DNA from: CAVVIO01 sp963748095
Lineage (GTDB): Bacteria; Bacteroidota; Bacteroidia; Bacteroidales; UBA10428
NCBI GenBank assembly: GCA_963748095.1
Contig: CAVVIO010000062.1
Span: 1-40,376, forward strand
Length of the DNA: 40,376 nucleotides
Direction: 5' to 3'
Shown here: piece after piece, positions 28,111-35,825 of the stretch
Position numbering within the stretch: the stretch's first letter is position 1
How the letters are laid out: each line of letters opens with the position of its first letter
Made by a program: the position numbers and the translations under genes
The notes under the pieces: model-generated
Told to the model about the DNA's origin: nothing
Databases searched by the model: none
Seen by the model: the letters and a program-made list of their open reading frames with translations, nothing else

Positions 28111-28941
28111 GGGCCCTGCGTTTGCTGTCGGCGCCGGCGTAATTGTCAGTATCATATTATCGGTAGCGTCAGGACATGATCCGGTACTTACAGCATGAAG
28201 CGTTAATGTTACCGAACCGGAGGAAATATCAGCAGCCGAAGGATTATAAGTCGGATTAAGTGTATTGCCATTGGTAAACGAACCGGTACCTGAAGAAGTC
28301 CAGTTTACGGAGGCGTTATTGGTTGCCGAAGCATGACCCGGAGCAAATATATAGGAAGATGTTTCACAGGTTTCTCCGTCGGTACCTGCATTGGCTGTAG
28401 GTGACGGAGTGATGGTCAGCGTCATATTGTCGGTAGCTTCGGCACACGAACCGTTACCGGTGGCATGTAAAATAAGCGTTACTGAACCGGAAGAAATATC
28501 AGCCGCCGAAGGACTGTATGTAGGTGTTAGTGTGGTTCCATTTGTAAAAGAGCCTGTTCCCGTTGAAGTCCAGTATACGGAAGCATTATTGGAAGCTGTC
28601 GCCTGGCCGGGTGCAAAAGTATAACCGGATGTTTCACAGGTCTCACCATTAGCGCCTGCATTGGCTGTGGGAGCAGGTGTAATTGTAAGTATCATATTAT
28701 CGGTAGCTTCTCCACAGGGGCTGTTACCGATGGCATGTAGCGTAAGTGTTACGGATCCCGAACTGATATCTGCAGCGGAAGGATTATAAGTGGGAGTGAG
28801 TGTACTGCCATTTGTAAAAGTACCTGTACCGGAAGAAGTCCAGTTTACAGAAGTCTGATTTGTAGCTGTCGCATCCCCGGAGCCAAATATATAGGAAGTA
28901 CCTGCACAGGTTTCTCCATTCGATCCTGCATTGGCAGTTGG
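25707..28941 (-). repeat. Twelve tandem 270-bp (90-aa) Ig-like repeat units in the adhesin gene
   Basis: Twelve consecutive coding units start with P-[TKS]-A-[NF]-A-G and end in ILTIT-like strands. Each has two cysteines (xxETCETS, GNGSCAEAT) that could form a disulfide, and a YWTSSGTGTF core. Units 2-6 and 8-11 are nearly the same at the DNA level; unit 1 (next to the N-terminus), unit 7 and especially unit 12 (PSAFAGADATICYG, about 88 aa) diverge. The period is 270 bp throughout, except for one extra base in unit 4. Confidence 0.93.
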
Positions 28942-29796
28942 CGGGGGAACGGATGCAACCGTAACATCCGGGAAGGCCTTTTTGGTACAGGAGTTATTAT
29001 CAACTACCCATACATTGAAAGTATCGGCTGGTACACTGTTAAAAAAGTTCCCTGCCTGGATCGTACTGTCGGGGCCCGAAATGGAAGAAATGGCATAGTT
29101 CAGGGGAGAGGTGCCGCCACTGGCATTCACCGTAATGGTCCCGTTACTCATGCCGTCGCAGGCATCGGTATGTGTCACCGAACTGATGGTAATATCCTTG
29201 GGAATGTAGGCAGGATAAAGTGCCTGCTGGAAAAATATTGTGGGTTGTACAGGCCCGCAACCGTTGGCGTCGGTGATGGTTACCCTGTAAGTACCCCGGC
29301 AGATATTATCCGCAATTTGGGTATTATCTCCGTTACTCCAGCTGTAATTATACGGTGGGGTACCACCAATAGGATTTGCCTGTAATTTTGCATCACATGA
29401 ATTGAAACAGGTCAGTCCCTGTACTATGGATATTACACCGGCCTTTAACTGGGAGGGATGATGCAATGTCACTAGATCGTAACTTCCACCTGAACCATCG
29501 GTTACAAGTACCAGGTAATGCTTGGGTTTCAGGGATGAAAACTGTACTGTCGGATTGGGGGTAGATATCGGACCAATAGTTTGTATCAGTGAATCAGGGA
29601 TGATATTATCGCCGTTATACAATGAAATATAGAAGTTCGGGGAGCCCGAAGTAATGGTCACGGTGATTTTCCCATCCTCAGTATTGTAACAGGATGTGGA
29701 ATCAACGGTGAGGATATATACCGGCGCCGACCAGGCTATTTTTGCTGTGAAAAGTGAAATAAAAATGAATATGGACAGACCCTTTCGTGTTAACAT
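28108..29796 (-). CDS. Giant T9SS adhesin, N-terminal part (ends at frame break)
   Basis: This part has 562 residues with a signal peptide (MLTRKGLSIFIFISLFTAKIAWS, about 23 residues). Two SprB-like domains follow (YILTVDSTSCYNTEDGKITV; GLTCFNSCDAKLQANPIGGTPPY), then a third (THTDACDGMSNGTITV), then Ig-like repeats 1-3 and the first seven residues of repeat 4. It stops at TGA (28110-28108) inside GGG CCC TGA TGG. The following +1 frame continues repeat 4 exactly (NAGP then DGETC). It and the downstream part are therefore one gene split by a single extra base or by a translational frameshift. The gene lies 28 bases after the small secreted protein gene, in the same operon. Confidence 0.93.
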   Translation of the reverse strand: MLTRKGLSIFIFISLFTAKIAWSAPVYILTVDSTSCYNTEDGKITVTITSGSPNFYISLYNGDNIIPDSLIQTIGPISTPNPTVQFSSLKPKHYLVLVTDGSGGSYDLVTLHHPSQLKAGVISIVQGLTCFNSCDAKLQANPIGGTPPYNYSWSNGDNTQIADNICRGTYRVTITDANGCGPVQPTIFFQQALYPAYIPKDITISSVTHTDACDGMSNGTITVNASGGTSPLNYAISSISGPDSTIQAGNFFNSVPADTFNVWVVDNNSCTKKAFPDVTVASVPPPTANAGSNGETCAGTSYIFGSGDATATNQTSVNWTSSGTGTFTNGSTLTPTYNPSAADISSGSVTLTLHAIGNSPCGEATDNMILTITPAPTANAGANGETCETSGYTFAPGQATASNNASVYWTSTGTGSFTNGTTLTPTYSPSAADISSGSVTLILHATGNGSCAEATDNMTLTITPSPTANAGTDGETCETSSYIFAPGHASATNNASVNWTSSGTGSFTNGNTLNPTYNPSAADISSGSVTLTLHAVSTGSCPDATDNMILTITPAPTANAGP

Positions 29797-29824
29797 TGGT
29801 CGAAGGTTTTATAGTGTTAATTTT

Positions 29825-30364
29825 TTAAATTCTTATACATTTTTCCGGTTGACCGGCAATAATTACAGGTTGTACTCTGAGATATCCTATAGCCGCATCC
29901 GGTCCGGGTCCGGAAAAGTGATGTTGCTTATCTGATGCAAGTAAAATGTTATTTTGTTTGTCAATTTCCGGAATATTCCATCCCAGCGCAGGTTGCAGTT
30001 CAACTGTTATTTTTTCAAAGGCCCCGTTGCCATTTTTGTCCTTTACCATTACTACATAATTACCGGTTGCCAGCTGATCAAAGCTGTAATCGTACTTAGA
30101 GGTCTGGTTGCTTTTGGCAAGTTCTTTTCCCCCATCCCAGGGCAATGCCGAATACAGGGAATAAGTAAAATCCGGATTACCTTCCGTTACCGTGATATCG
30201 ACACTTCCATTATTTTGACCTGCAACGGTAACCGGATGAGTTACAACAGAAATTTTCAGATTCTGTGAGTAAACCGGCATGAATGACACTGCCGACAGTA
30301 GTATGCCGGACATTAAAAATTTGATGGATTTCATGGATATCATATCATAAATTCTTTTAATCAT
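29825..30364 (-). CDS. Small secreted SprB-like protein
   Basis: This 179-residue protein has a signal peptide ending near VYSQ (MKSIKFLMSGILLSAVSFMP; an internal start at ATG 30334 is also possible). One beta-sandwich SprB-like domain follows (ISVVTHPVTVAGQNNGSVDITVTEG), then a C-terminal tail of about 60 residues without recognisable domain. Its ATG overlaps the preceding stop (ATGA), suggesting translational coupling. The domain matches the first domain of the giant adhesin, but its cysteine is missing and there is no CHU_C sorting domain. Function unknown; an accessory or minor subunit of the same surface structure is inference. Confidence 0.75.
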   Translation of the reverse strand: MIKRIYDMISMKSIKFLMSGILLSAVSFMPVYSQNLKISVVTHPVTVAGQNNGSVDITVTEGNPDFTYSLYSALPWDGGKELAKSNQTSKYDYSFDQLATGNYVVMVKDKNGNGAFEKITVELQPALGWNIPEIDKQNNILLASDKQHHFSGPGPDAAIGYLRVQPVIIAGQPEKCIRI

Positions 30365-30993
30365 TTTTTTGAATTGCTGTTTCCTGCTTCATCGGGAATA
30401 CTATCGGGATGTACCTGTTTATAAAAGAATATGGTGGACTTAACCGGTCCGCAATTATTTACATCATTAATGGTACAAATATAGGTACCCTGTCCTAATC
30501 CCTTCACCACCTGGTCACTCAGGCCACCGGCATTGCTGCTCCACGAATACCTGTAAGGGGGAGTCCCTCCTGCCGGATTGGCTTTTAACCGGGCATCTTT
30601 ACTATCGAATGCAGACAATCCTTTTTCGATACTGATCTCACCGGGAAGTAACTGACCGGGTTCTGTTACTTCAGTTTCTTTTTGTATGGATGAACCCGTT
30701 TTGCCGGTTACTGTTATAAAATATTTTCCGGCTTTTATACCGTCAAACACTACCAAAGTATCCGATACGGGACCTTTCCGGGAAATATAATTCCGGGAAT
30801 CTTTGTGTTCGGATATAGCTGCTGTGTATGTTCCCCTGAAGTCAGTAACATGTACCGCGATCTTTCCGTTGGCCTTTCCGTAACAGGTGGCGGGAATCGT
30901 CTGAACCGAAACTACCATCTCCTGCGCTTTGCAGGTAAGACTGAAAACGAAGACTACAACTGCTGTTAGTGTTTTACAGATATAGGGCATCAT
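30361..30993 (-). CDS. Small secreted protein with two SprB-like domains
   Basis: The ATG at 30993 (or 30990) begins a normal signal peptide (MMPYICKTLTAVVVFVFS to CKAQ); an in-frame ATG at 31056 would add 21 polar residues and is less likely. Two domains follow: SVQTIPATCYGKANGKIAV and GLSAFDSKDARLKANPAGGTPPYRYSW. They align in order with the first two domains of the giant adhesin, including the shared end NNCGPVKSTIFFYKQVHPDSIPD. Two cysteines of the adhesin domain (CFNSC) are replaced here (AFDSK). There is no CHU_C domain. It is the first gene of the minus-strand surface operon; no exact -7 element was found upstream. Confidence 0.8.
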   Translation of the reverse strand: MMPYICKTLTAVVVFVFSLTCKAQEMVVSVQTIPATCYGKANGKIAVHVTDFRGTYTAAISEHKDSRNYISRKGPVSDTLVVFDGIKAGKYFITVTGKTGSSIQKETEVTEPGQLLPGEISIEKGLSAFDSKDARLKANPAGGTPPYRYSWSSNAGGLSDQVVKGLGQGTYICTINDVNNCGPVKSTIFFYKQVHPDSIPDEAGNSNSKK

Positions 30994-31571
30994 GTTTATC
31001 GTCAGGGTTATGTCAAAGCATGTGGTTTTACCATTATAAAAAGGATAAAGCTGCATGCTTATATAAAATGTTAATATCTACTACGAATTGTTAATAAAAT
31101 ATGTTTCATCCTAAAAACCTTATTATGATTAACATTCGTATTATTTACACGAGTTTAGTCACAATAAAAATAATCTATAAATATTCTATAGAAAAGAGAC
31201 CCCTGCTAACATAGGATCCCAATATCCGTTACTTTCAGCTATAACGTATTGATTTTCAAAATTTAATATTGGCATTGAAGTGGATTTATTTTGTTAATAA
31301 CTAATTTGTATATGGTTTGGTATCAGTGTTTTTGGGAAAAAGTAGTAGAGAGATGAGTAGAGAGGGAGTGAGGTGAGTGAGAGAGGTGAGAGATGAGTGG
31401 AGTGAAGATCTGGTGAAGAGAGTGTAAAATAAACTGTGTCAATAAAAAAATAATTAATAAATTGACATAGAAAATTGTCTCCGGCTGGCGGTGGTACAGG
31501 GGGTAGAGTATGTGAGTGATGAATTATAAATGATGTTTCGTCCTAAAAAATGATTACAGATTGAGTCTGTT
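30994..31571. other. Intergenic region with degenerate repeat modules
   Basis: This 578-base gap lies between the adhesin operon and the four-helix gene. 31341-31407 is a degenerate GTGAGAG-type heptamer tract. 31418-31442 is a 24-base element found again at 38737-38760. 31475-31508 (GGCTGGCGGTGGTACAGGGGG) is a decayed copy of the 49-bp module found three times at 35.3-37.5 kb. The remainder, 31060-31330, is A/T-rich with no gene seen. Confidence 0.7.
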
Positions 31572-31955
31572 TCAAAAAGTCGGTTTGCAGAACTTTTCCG
31601 GTTCGTTCATCATGGAGATCAGCATTTTTCTTATTTCATCGTATCCGGATTTCAGGTCATTATGCTCTACCTGTGATAAATAATTACAGTCGAAGGAATA
31701 ATCCAGCCAGACCTCCGTTTCATATTCTTCACCAAGTGAATCACTAAGCTTACTGACAAAAGACTTCATATAAATTTTCTTTGCCCATGCTTCTGAAATA
31801 TTGGCCGAAACCGAGCGAGAGGAACGCCTGATTTGATCCGTCAGTGAATATTTTTCTTCTTTAGGAAAATTTTTTGATACCTCAAAAATACGCATTGAAA
31901 ATTCATAAGCTTTTTGATATACGATCAAATCTTTAAAACTATTTATTATTGCCAT
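31572..31955 (-). CDS. Four-helix-bundle protein (S23/IVP family)
   Basis: This 127-residue protein has the family opening FKDLIVYQKAYEFSMRIFEVSKNFPKEEKYSLTDQIRRSSRSVSANISEAWAKK, here with the conserved DQIRRSSRSV and NISEA motifs of TIGR02436. These proteins form pentameric four-helix bundles. They were first found as ORFs in 23S rRNA intervening sequences and also occur as stand-alone genes of unknown role, as here. No rRNA surrounds it. Degenerate repeat modules lie on its 3' side and a heptamer tract on its 5' side, so it may have moved with them (inference). Confidence 0.9.
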   Translation of the reverse strand: MAIINSFKDLIVYQKAYEFSMRIFEVSKNFPKEEKYSLTDQIRRSSRSVSANISEAWAKKIYMKSFVSKLSDSLGEEYETEVWLDYSFDCNYLSQVEHNDLKSGYDEIRKMLISMMNEPEKFCKPTF

Positions 31956-31998
31956 ATTTCACTTTAATTTAGAATTCTCTCTAAATTAAATAAAATTT

Positions 31999-32034
31999 CT
32001 CACTCATCTCTCATCTCTCACCTCTCAACTCTCT
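31999..32034 (-). repeat. GTGAGAG-type heptamer tract overlapping the stop of the LolC/E-like gene
   Basis: On the minus strand this reads as about five units of the GTGAGAG/ATGAGAG type (AGAGGTGAGAGATGAGAG). The TGA stop of the permease gene (32027-32025) lies inside its first unit. Confidence 0.8.
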
Positions 32035-33257
32035 TCGTCACTGTTACGGATAAACCTTCTGGTAATGTAACGTATGGGATACCACGAGGCAAAAAAGCCA
32101 ATGACAATCACGGTGATGAATACCGCTATAATATCAAGGAATTTGATCTCCACCGGATAGGCGTCGATTACAAATGTACCGCTGCCCTGAAGTTTTACAA
32201 ATTCGAACCGGATCTGCAGCCAGCAGATAAATAATCCCAAAAGCATACCGAGAATGGCCCCACCGATGGATATCATCCAGCCTTCGCGCAGAAAGATGTT
32301 GCGGATAAGCTTCAGATCGGCCCCGAGGTTCCGCAGGGTGACGATATCGTTTTTCTTTTCGATGATCAGCATGGTTAGCGAGCCGATCACATTAAAGGAT
32401 GCCACGATAAGGATAAAAGCAAGGATCAGAAAAATAGCCCATTTCTCGGATTGCATGGTCTTATAAAACAATTCGTTCTGCTGGTACTGGTTTTTTACTT
32501 TGAATTGAGGGCCAAACAATTCCTTCACCTGTTTCTGGATGCTTTTCAACCGGTAGCCGGGGTTGAGCTTTAATTCCAGATCGCTTACCTCGGTGGTATA
32601 TCCCAGCAGATCCCTGGCAAAGCTAAGGGGTACGAGCACATACCTGGAATCGTAATCCTGCTGGATGGAAAAAACCCCCGACGGAAAGATGAATTTCCGG
32701 TTGATGGCCCTTTCGGGATTCAGTGATACCTTTTCCGTCCTCCGCGGCACATACATGTTGATGGGATTGGTAAATTTCAGTCCCACCCCCAGAAAAAGAC
32801 TGATACCCTGGCCGATAACACAATAATCGGCATTATTGCTTTTCAGGATATATTTGCCGTCGATGATCATGGTGTCGATGCCGGTTACCTTGTCGAAGTT
32901 GCTGCTTACTCCTTTCACAATGGCGATGGTCTGCTTGTTTCCGTATCGCAAAAGGGCCTTGTCTTCCAGAACCCGGGCGACATCCAGTACGCCGGGAATT
33001 TTATTCAGCGCCTCCAGCTTGTTTGGGTCGGGAGTAAACGTCTTGCCTTCCACCAGGCTGATCTTCAGGTCGGGGTTGAACGAGTCGTAAAGGGAACGTA
33101 CCAGGCTGTCGAAACCGTTGAATACGGACAATACCACAATCAGCGCCATGGTGCCCACGGCCACTCCTCCCATCGAAATCGCGGAGATGATGTTAATAAC
33201 GTTTTGCGACTTTTTCGCAAACAGGTATCTTTTGGCAATATAGAACGACAGGTTCAC
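32025..33257 (-). CDS. ABC transporter permease, LolC/LolE-like (FtsX/MacB-PCD family)
   Basis: This 410-residue inner-membrane protein has one N-terminal membrane helix (about 20-45, ISAISMGGVAVGTMALIVVLSVFNGF), a periplasmic MacB-like domain of about 220 residues, and three C-terminal helices. The FtsX signature VASFNVIGSLTMLIIEKKNDIVTLRNLGA is present. This is the LolC/LolE type, which extracts lipoproteins from the inner membrane with the LolD ATPase (not in the window). It follows rbfA by 24 bases on the same strand, an order I associate with Bacteroidota. The last residues NSDEES and the stop run into a heptamer tract. The gene is visibly more G/C-rich than the A/T-rich genes nearby. 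Confidence 0.92.
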   Translation of the reverse strand: MNLSFYIAKRYLFAKKSQNVINIISAISMGGVAVGTMALIVVLSVFNGFDSLVRSLYDSFNPDLKISLVEGKTFTPDPNKLEALNKIPGVLDVARVLEDKALLRYGNKQTIAIVKGVSSNFDKVTGIDTMIIDGKYILKSNNADYCVIGQGISLFLGVGLKFTNPINMYVPRRTEKVSLNPERAINRKFIFPSGVFSIQQDYDSRYVLVPLSFARDLLGYTTEVSDLELKLNPGYRLKSIQKQVKELFGPQFKVKNQYQQNELFYKTMQSEKWAIFLILAFILIVASFNVIGSLTMLIIEKKNDIVTLRNLGADLKLIRNIFLREGWMISIGGAILGMLLGLFICWLQIRFEFVKLQGSGTFVIDAYPVEIKFLDIIAVFITVIVIGFFASWYPIRYITRRFIRNSDEES

Positions 33258-33281
33258 GGAATATTCTTTATTAATTGAAAA

Positions 33282-33620
33282 CTATGAATGCAATAACCGG
33301 TCGATGTTATCGGCATAATCCAGCGAATCGTCCAGGTAAAAGCTAAGCTCCGGAATTTTTCGCAACTGGTACCTGACTTTTTTAGCCAGTTCGGTCCGTA
33401 TTGTTTTTGAACGGCTGGTGATCACTTCCAGATCCTCCACATCTTTCCCTGCCGGGAAAATGCTCACGTATACCCGGGCAACGCTCAGGTCGCTGGTAAC
33501 CCTTACCATTGTGACCGTTATCATTCGGTTACTGAAAAAGAGTTTGCTTTCGCGCTGGAAATATTCTGCCAGATCTTTTTGGATGAGCCGGGAGATTTTT
33601 TGTTGTCGTGTTGATTCCAT
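33282..33620 (-). CDS. rbfA: 30S ribosome-binding factor A
   Basis: RbfA binds immature 30S subunits and helps process the 16S rRNA 5' end. The ATG at 33620 (MESTRQQKISRLIQKDLAEYF) gives 112 residues, the usual length. An in-frame ATG at 33638 adds six residues, but it overlaps the -7 promoter element at 33636-33643, so 33620 is preferred. Family features include VTRVRVTSDLSVARVYVSIFP-like strands (here MVRVTSDLSVARVYVSIFP), RTELAKKVRYQLRKIPELSFYLDDSLDYADNID and a short C-terminus. It is followed by the LolC/E-like gene. Confidence 0.96.
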   Translation of the reverse strand: MESTRQQKISRLIQKDLAEYFQRESKLFFSNRMITVTMVRVTSDLSVARVYVSIFPAGKDVEDLEVITSRSKTIRTELAKKVRYQLRKIPELSFYLDDSLDYADNIDRLLHS

Positions 33621-33635
33621 GGTCTTTCTTTTTGG

Positions 33636-33643
33636 CAAAAATA
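33636..33643 (-). promoter_or_regulatory. Bacteroidota -7 promoter element for rbfA and the LolC/E-like gene
   Basis: Plus-strand CAAAAATA reads TATTTTTG on the minus strand (TAnnTTTG), 16 bases upstream of the ATG at 33620. The spacing matches that at panC and decides between the two candidate rbfA starts. Confidence 0.55.
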
Positions 33644-33712
33644 GAATGATTTACCTAAGTAATAATAAAAATACATTTTTTAAATTACATTTTATAGCTT
33701 TGTGGGCGATTG

Positions 33713-33901
33713 GGATGAGAGGTGAGAGGTGAGAGGTGAGTAGATGAGAGGTGAGAGGTGAGAGGTGAGAGATGAGAAGTGAGAGGTGAGTAGTGAGAGA
33801 TGAGTAGTGAGAGGTGAGAGGTGAGAGGTGAGTAGTGAGAGGTGAGAGGTGAGTAGTGAGAGGTGAGAGGTGAGAGGTGAGAGGTGAGAGGTGAGAGGTG
33901 A
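33713..33901 (+). repeat. Long GTGAGAG heptamer tract
   Basis: About 27 tandem 7-base units, mainly GTGAGAG with ATGAGAG and GTGAGTA variants, lie between the divergent rbfA and trpS genes. Every unit contains TGA on the plus strand. The opposite strand has no stop codons and so shows a spurious open frame of LSPLTSH heptapeptides. Confidence 0.93.
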
Positions 33902-33917
33902 ATGATCAAATACAAAT

Positions 33918-33980
33918 TACTGACTACTGACTACTGACTACCGACTACTGACTACCGACTACTGAACTACTGACTACTGA
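33918..33980 (+). repeat. CTGACTA heptamer tract
   Basis: Nine tandem 7-base units of CTGACTA or CCGACTA, with one base inserted near 33966, follow the GTGAGAG tract directly and end 40 bases before the trpS start. It is a different sequence with the same period of seven. Confidence 0.9.
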
Positions 33981-34019
33981 ATTCTAAATTCTAATTTAAT
34001 TAAATATATATTTCACAGT

Positions 34020-35039
34020 ATGAAGAAAAAGCGCGTTTTATCAGGTATACAGCCTACAGGGGAGATACACCTGGGGAACTATTTCGGGGCAGTCCGTAAC
34101 TGGGCAGCTATCCAGGATACATACGATTGTGTGTACGGGGTGGTGGACCTGCATGCCATGACCATGCCCTACAATCCGAAAGAACTGAAGGCAAACACCC
34201 TGAATATGGTGGTGGACCTGCTGGCATGCGGGATCGACCCTGATAAATCCATCCTGTTCATCCAGTCGCTGGTACCCCAGCATACCGAGCTTACCTGGAT
34301 ACTCAGCTGCGTGGCTTCGTACGGCGAACTCACACGCATGACCCAGTTTAAGGATAAATCGGAACAGATCGATAGCGGATCGAAAACGAAGTACATATCG
34401 GCCGGCCTGTTTACCTATCCCGTTCTCCAGGCGGCAGATATTCTGGTATACAAAGCCGAGCTGGTGCCCGTGGGCAGGGACCAGGAGCAACACCTGGAGC
34501 TTTCGCGGAACATAGCCATCCGATTCAACAACCAGTTTGGCAGCTACTTTCCCGAACCCAAGCCGTTGCTGACGGATATCCCCAAGCTGATGTCGCTGGC
34601 CGACCCCGAAAAGAAAATGAGCAAGAGCCTGGGAGATAAACATTATATCGGACTGTTTGAAGAGGAAACGTCCATCCGTAAAAAAATACGTTCTGCCGTT
34701 ACCGATACCGGCCCCCGCGAAGACGACCGCATGAGCCCGGGAGTAGCGAATCTTTTCAGCCTGATAAAGGCCTGCGGAAAAGACGATGCCTTCGATCAGC
34801 TGATGAGCGACTATAAAAACAGCACCTTAAAATACAAAGATCTGAAAGATACCACTGCCGATGCCGTGGTTGACCTTACGAAACCCTTTATCGAAAAGAA
34901 AAAAGAACTCATGGCCGATAAAGACCGCGTTGAAAAACTGGTGAGCCGGCTGTCGGCACAGGCCCGCGAGATTGCAGGCGAGACTATCCGCGAGGTGAGG
35001 AAGTTGACCGGGTTGCCGGAGATGAGAGGTGAGAGATGA
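34020..35039 (+). CDS. trpS: Tryptophan--tRNA ligase
   Basis: TrpS charges tRNA-Trp. This 339-residue class I enzyme has the HIGH-like IHLGN (16-20) after SGIQPTGE, FIQSLVPQH, and the KMSKS loop in PEKKMSKSLG at about residue 199. The body ends in REVRKLTGL, where the family normally finishes. The last residues, MRGER, and the TGA stop come from the heptamer tract that starts at 35021, so the natural C-terminus appears to have been extended by a few residues. The gene is distinctly G/C-rich compared with the membrane gene downstream. Upstream are the GTGAGAG and CTGACTA tracts; no clear -7 element was found. Confidence 0.97.
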   Translation: MKKKRVLSGIQPTGEIHLGNYFGAVRNWAAIQDTYDCVYGVVDLHAMTMPYNPKELKANTLNMVVDLLACGIDPDKSILFIQSLVPQHTELTWILSCVASYGELTRMTQFKDKSEQIDSGSKTKYISAGLFTYPVLQAADILVYKAELVPVGRDQEQHLELSRNIAIRFNNQFGSYFPEPKPLLTDIPKLMSLADPEKKMSKSLGDKHYIGLFEEETSIRKKIRSAVTDTGPREDDRMSPGVANLFSLIKACGKDDAFDQLMSDYKNSTLKYKDLKDTTADAVVDLTKPFIEKKKELMADKDRVEKLVSRLSAQAREIAGETIREVRKLTGLPEMRGER

Positions 35040-35299
35040 GAAGAGTGAGAGATGAGAGATGAGAGGTGAGAGATGAGAGGTGAGTAGTGAGAGATGAGAA
35101 CCCTGTAAGTGGTCGTAGACCCTGACAGCGGTTGGGGAGTGATCAGTGAATCAGTTATCAGTAATCAGTGATCAGTTATCAGTAAACAGTGATCAGTAAA
35201 CAGTTACAGGTAGCGGATCTAAAAGCCTACAGTCTAAAATCCTTGTTACATTGTCACTTCTTGTGATTGGTGAATGCAATGGTAATTGTAATAGTGATT

Positions 35300-35348
35300 G
35301 GTGCCGGTAAGAAGGATGTCCCCCGCTGGCGGGGGTGCAGGGGGTGGA
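35300..35348 (+). repeat. 49-bp module D, copy 1
   Basis: It begins GGTGCCGGTAAGAAGGATGT, contains the perfect hairpin CCCCCGC-TG-GCGGGGG and ends GCAGGGGGTGGA. It is identical to copies at 35670 and 37471, all in the same orientation. Confidence 0.95.
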
Positions 35349-35669
35349 AATGTGAATTTGAGTTTAAGTGTGAGTGAAGAGGTGAGAGGTGAGAGGTGAG
35401 AGGTGAGAGATGAGAGATGAGAAATGAGTAGTGAGAGATGAGACAACCCTGTAAGAGGTCGTAGACCCTGACAGCGGTTGGGGAGTGGTCAGTGATCAGT
35501 AAACAGTGATCAGTAAACAGTAAACAGTAAACAGTAAACAGTTATCAGTAAACAGTGATCAGTAAACAGTTACAGGTAGCGGATTTAAAAGCCTACAGTC
35601 TAAAATCCTTGTTACATTGTCACTTCTTGTGATTGGTGAATGGTGAATGGTAATTGGTAATCAGTGATT

Positions 35670-35718
35670 GGTGCCGGTAAGAAGGATGTCCCCCGCTGGC
35701 GGGGGTGCAGGGGGTGGA
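35670..35718 (+). repeat. 49-bp module D, copy 2
   Basis: This copy is identical to those at 35300 and 37471. It lies about 110 bases beyond the 3' end of the polytopic membrane gene. Confidence 0.95.
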
Positions 35719-35825
35719 GTTTGAGTTTGGGTTTGAGTGATGAGTGATGAGCGGTTGGTTAAAATCATAACCAAGTCTCCAGTCTAAATCCTTAACGGTT
35801 AAAAGTCTATATTCATCCCGGAGCT

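Larger units (their letters stand above)
35021..35760 (+). repeat. Composite repeat block, two tandem units
   Basis: Two copies of a unit of about 350-370 bp lie in tandem. The order is: GTGAGAG tract (35021-35097; 35377-35443), module A (35100-35141; 35446-35487), GATCAGT/AAACAGT heptamers (35142-35203; 35488-35569), module C (35204-35276; 35570-35642, one mismatch in 73), a few GTGATTG/GTGAATG heptamers, module D (35300-35348; 35670-35718, identical), and a TGAATTTGAGTTTAAG-like tail. Module A can fold: CTGTAAG-GGTC pairs with GACCCTGACAG. No gene is present. Confidence 0.92.

Noticed and set aside
30994..31056. Start of the first small secreted protein at 31056
   Set aside because: It would put 21 polar residues before a normal signal peptide; the ATG at 30993 or 30990 fits export better.
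31572..31955. Part of a diversity-generating retroelement (Avd-like four-helix protein)
   Set aside because: No reverse transcriptase, template repeat or variable repeat is visible nearby, and the sequence fits the general S23/IVP family.
33685..33915. Open frame of LSPLTSH heptapeptides opposite the GTGAGAG tract
   Set aside because: The complement of the heptamer has no stop codons, so the frame is open by composition alone. It has no plausible start context.
35300..35348. Rho-independent terminator in module D
   Set aside because: The CCCCCGC/GCGGGGG stem has only a two-base loop and is followed by G-rich sequence, not a T-run. It is better treated as a repeat hairpin.
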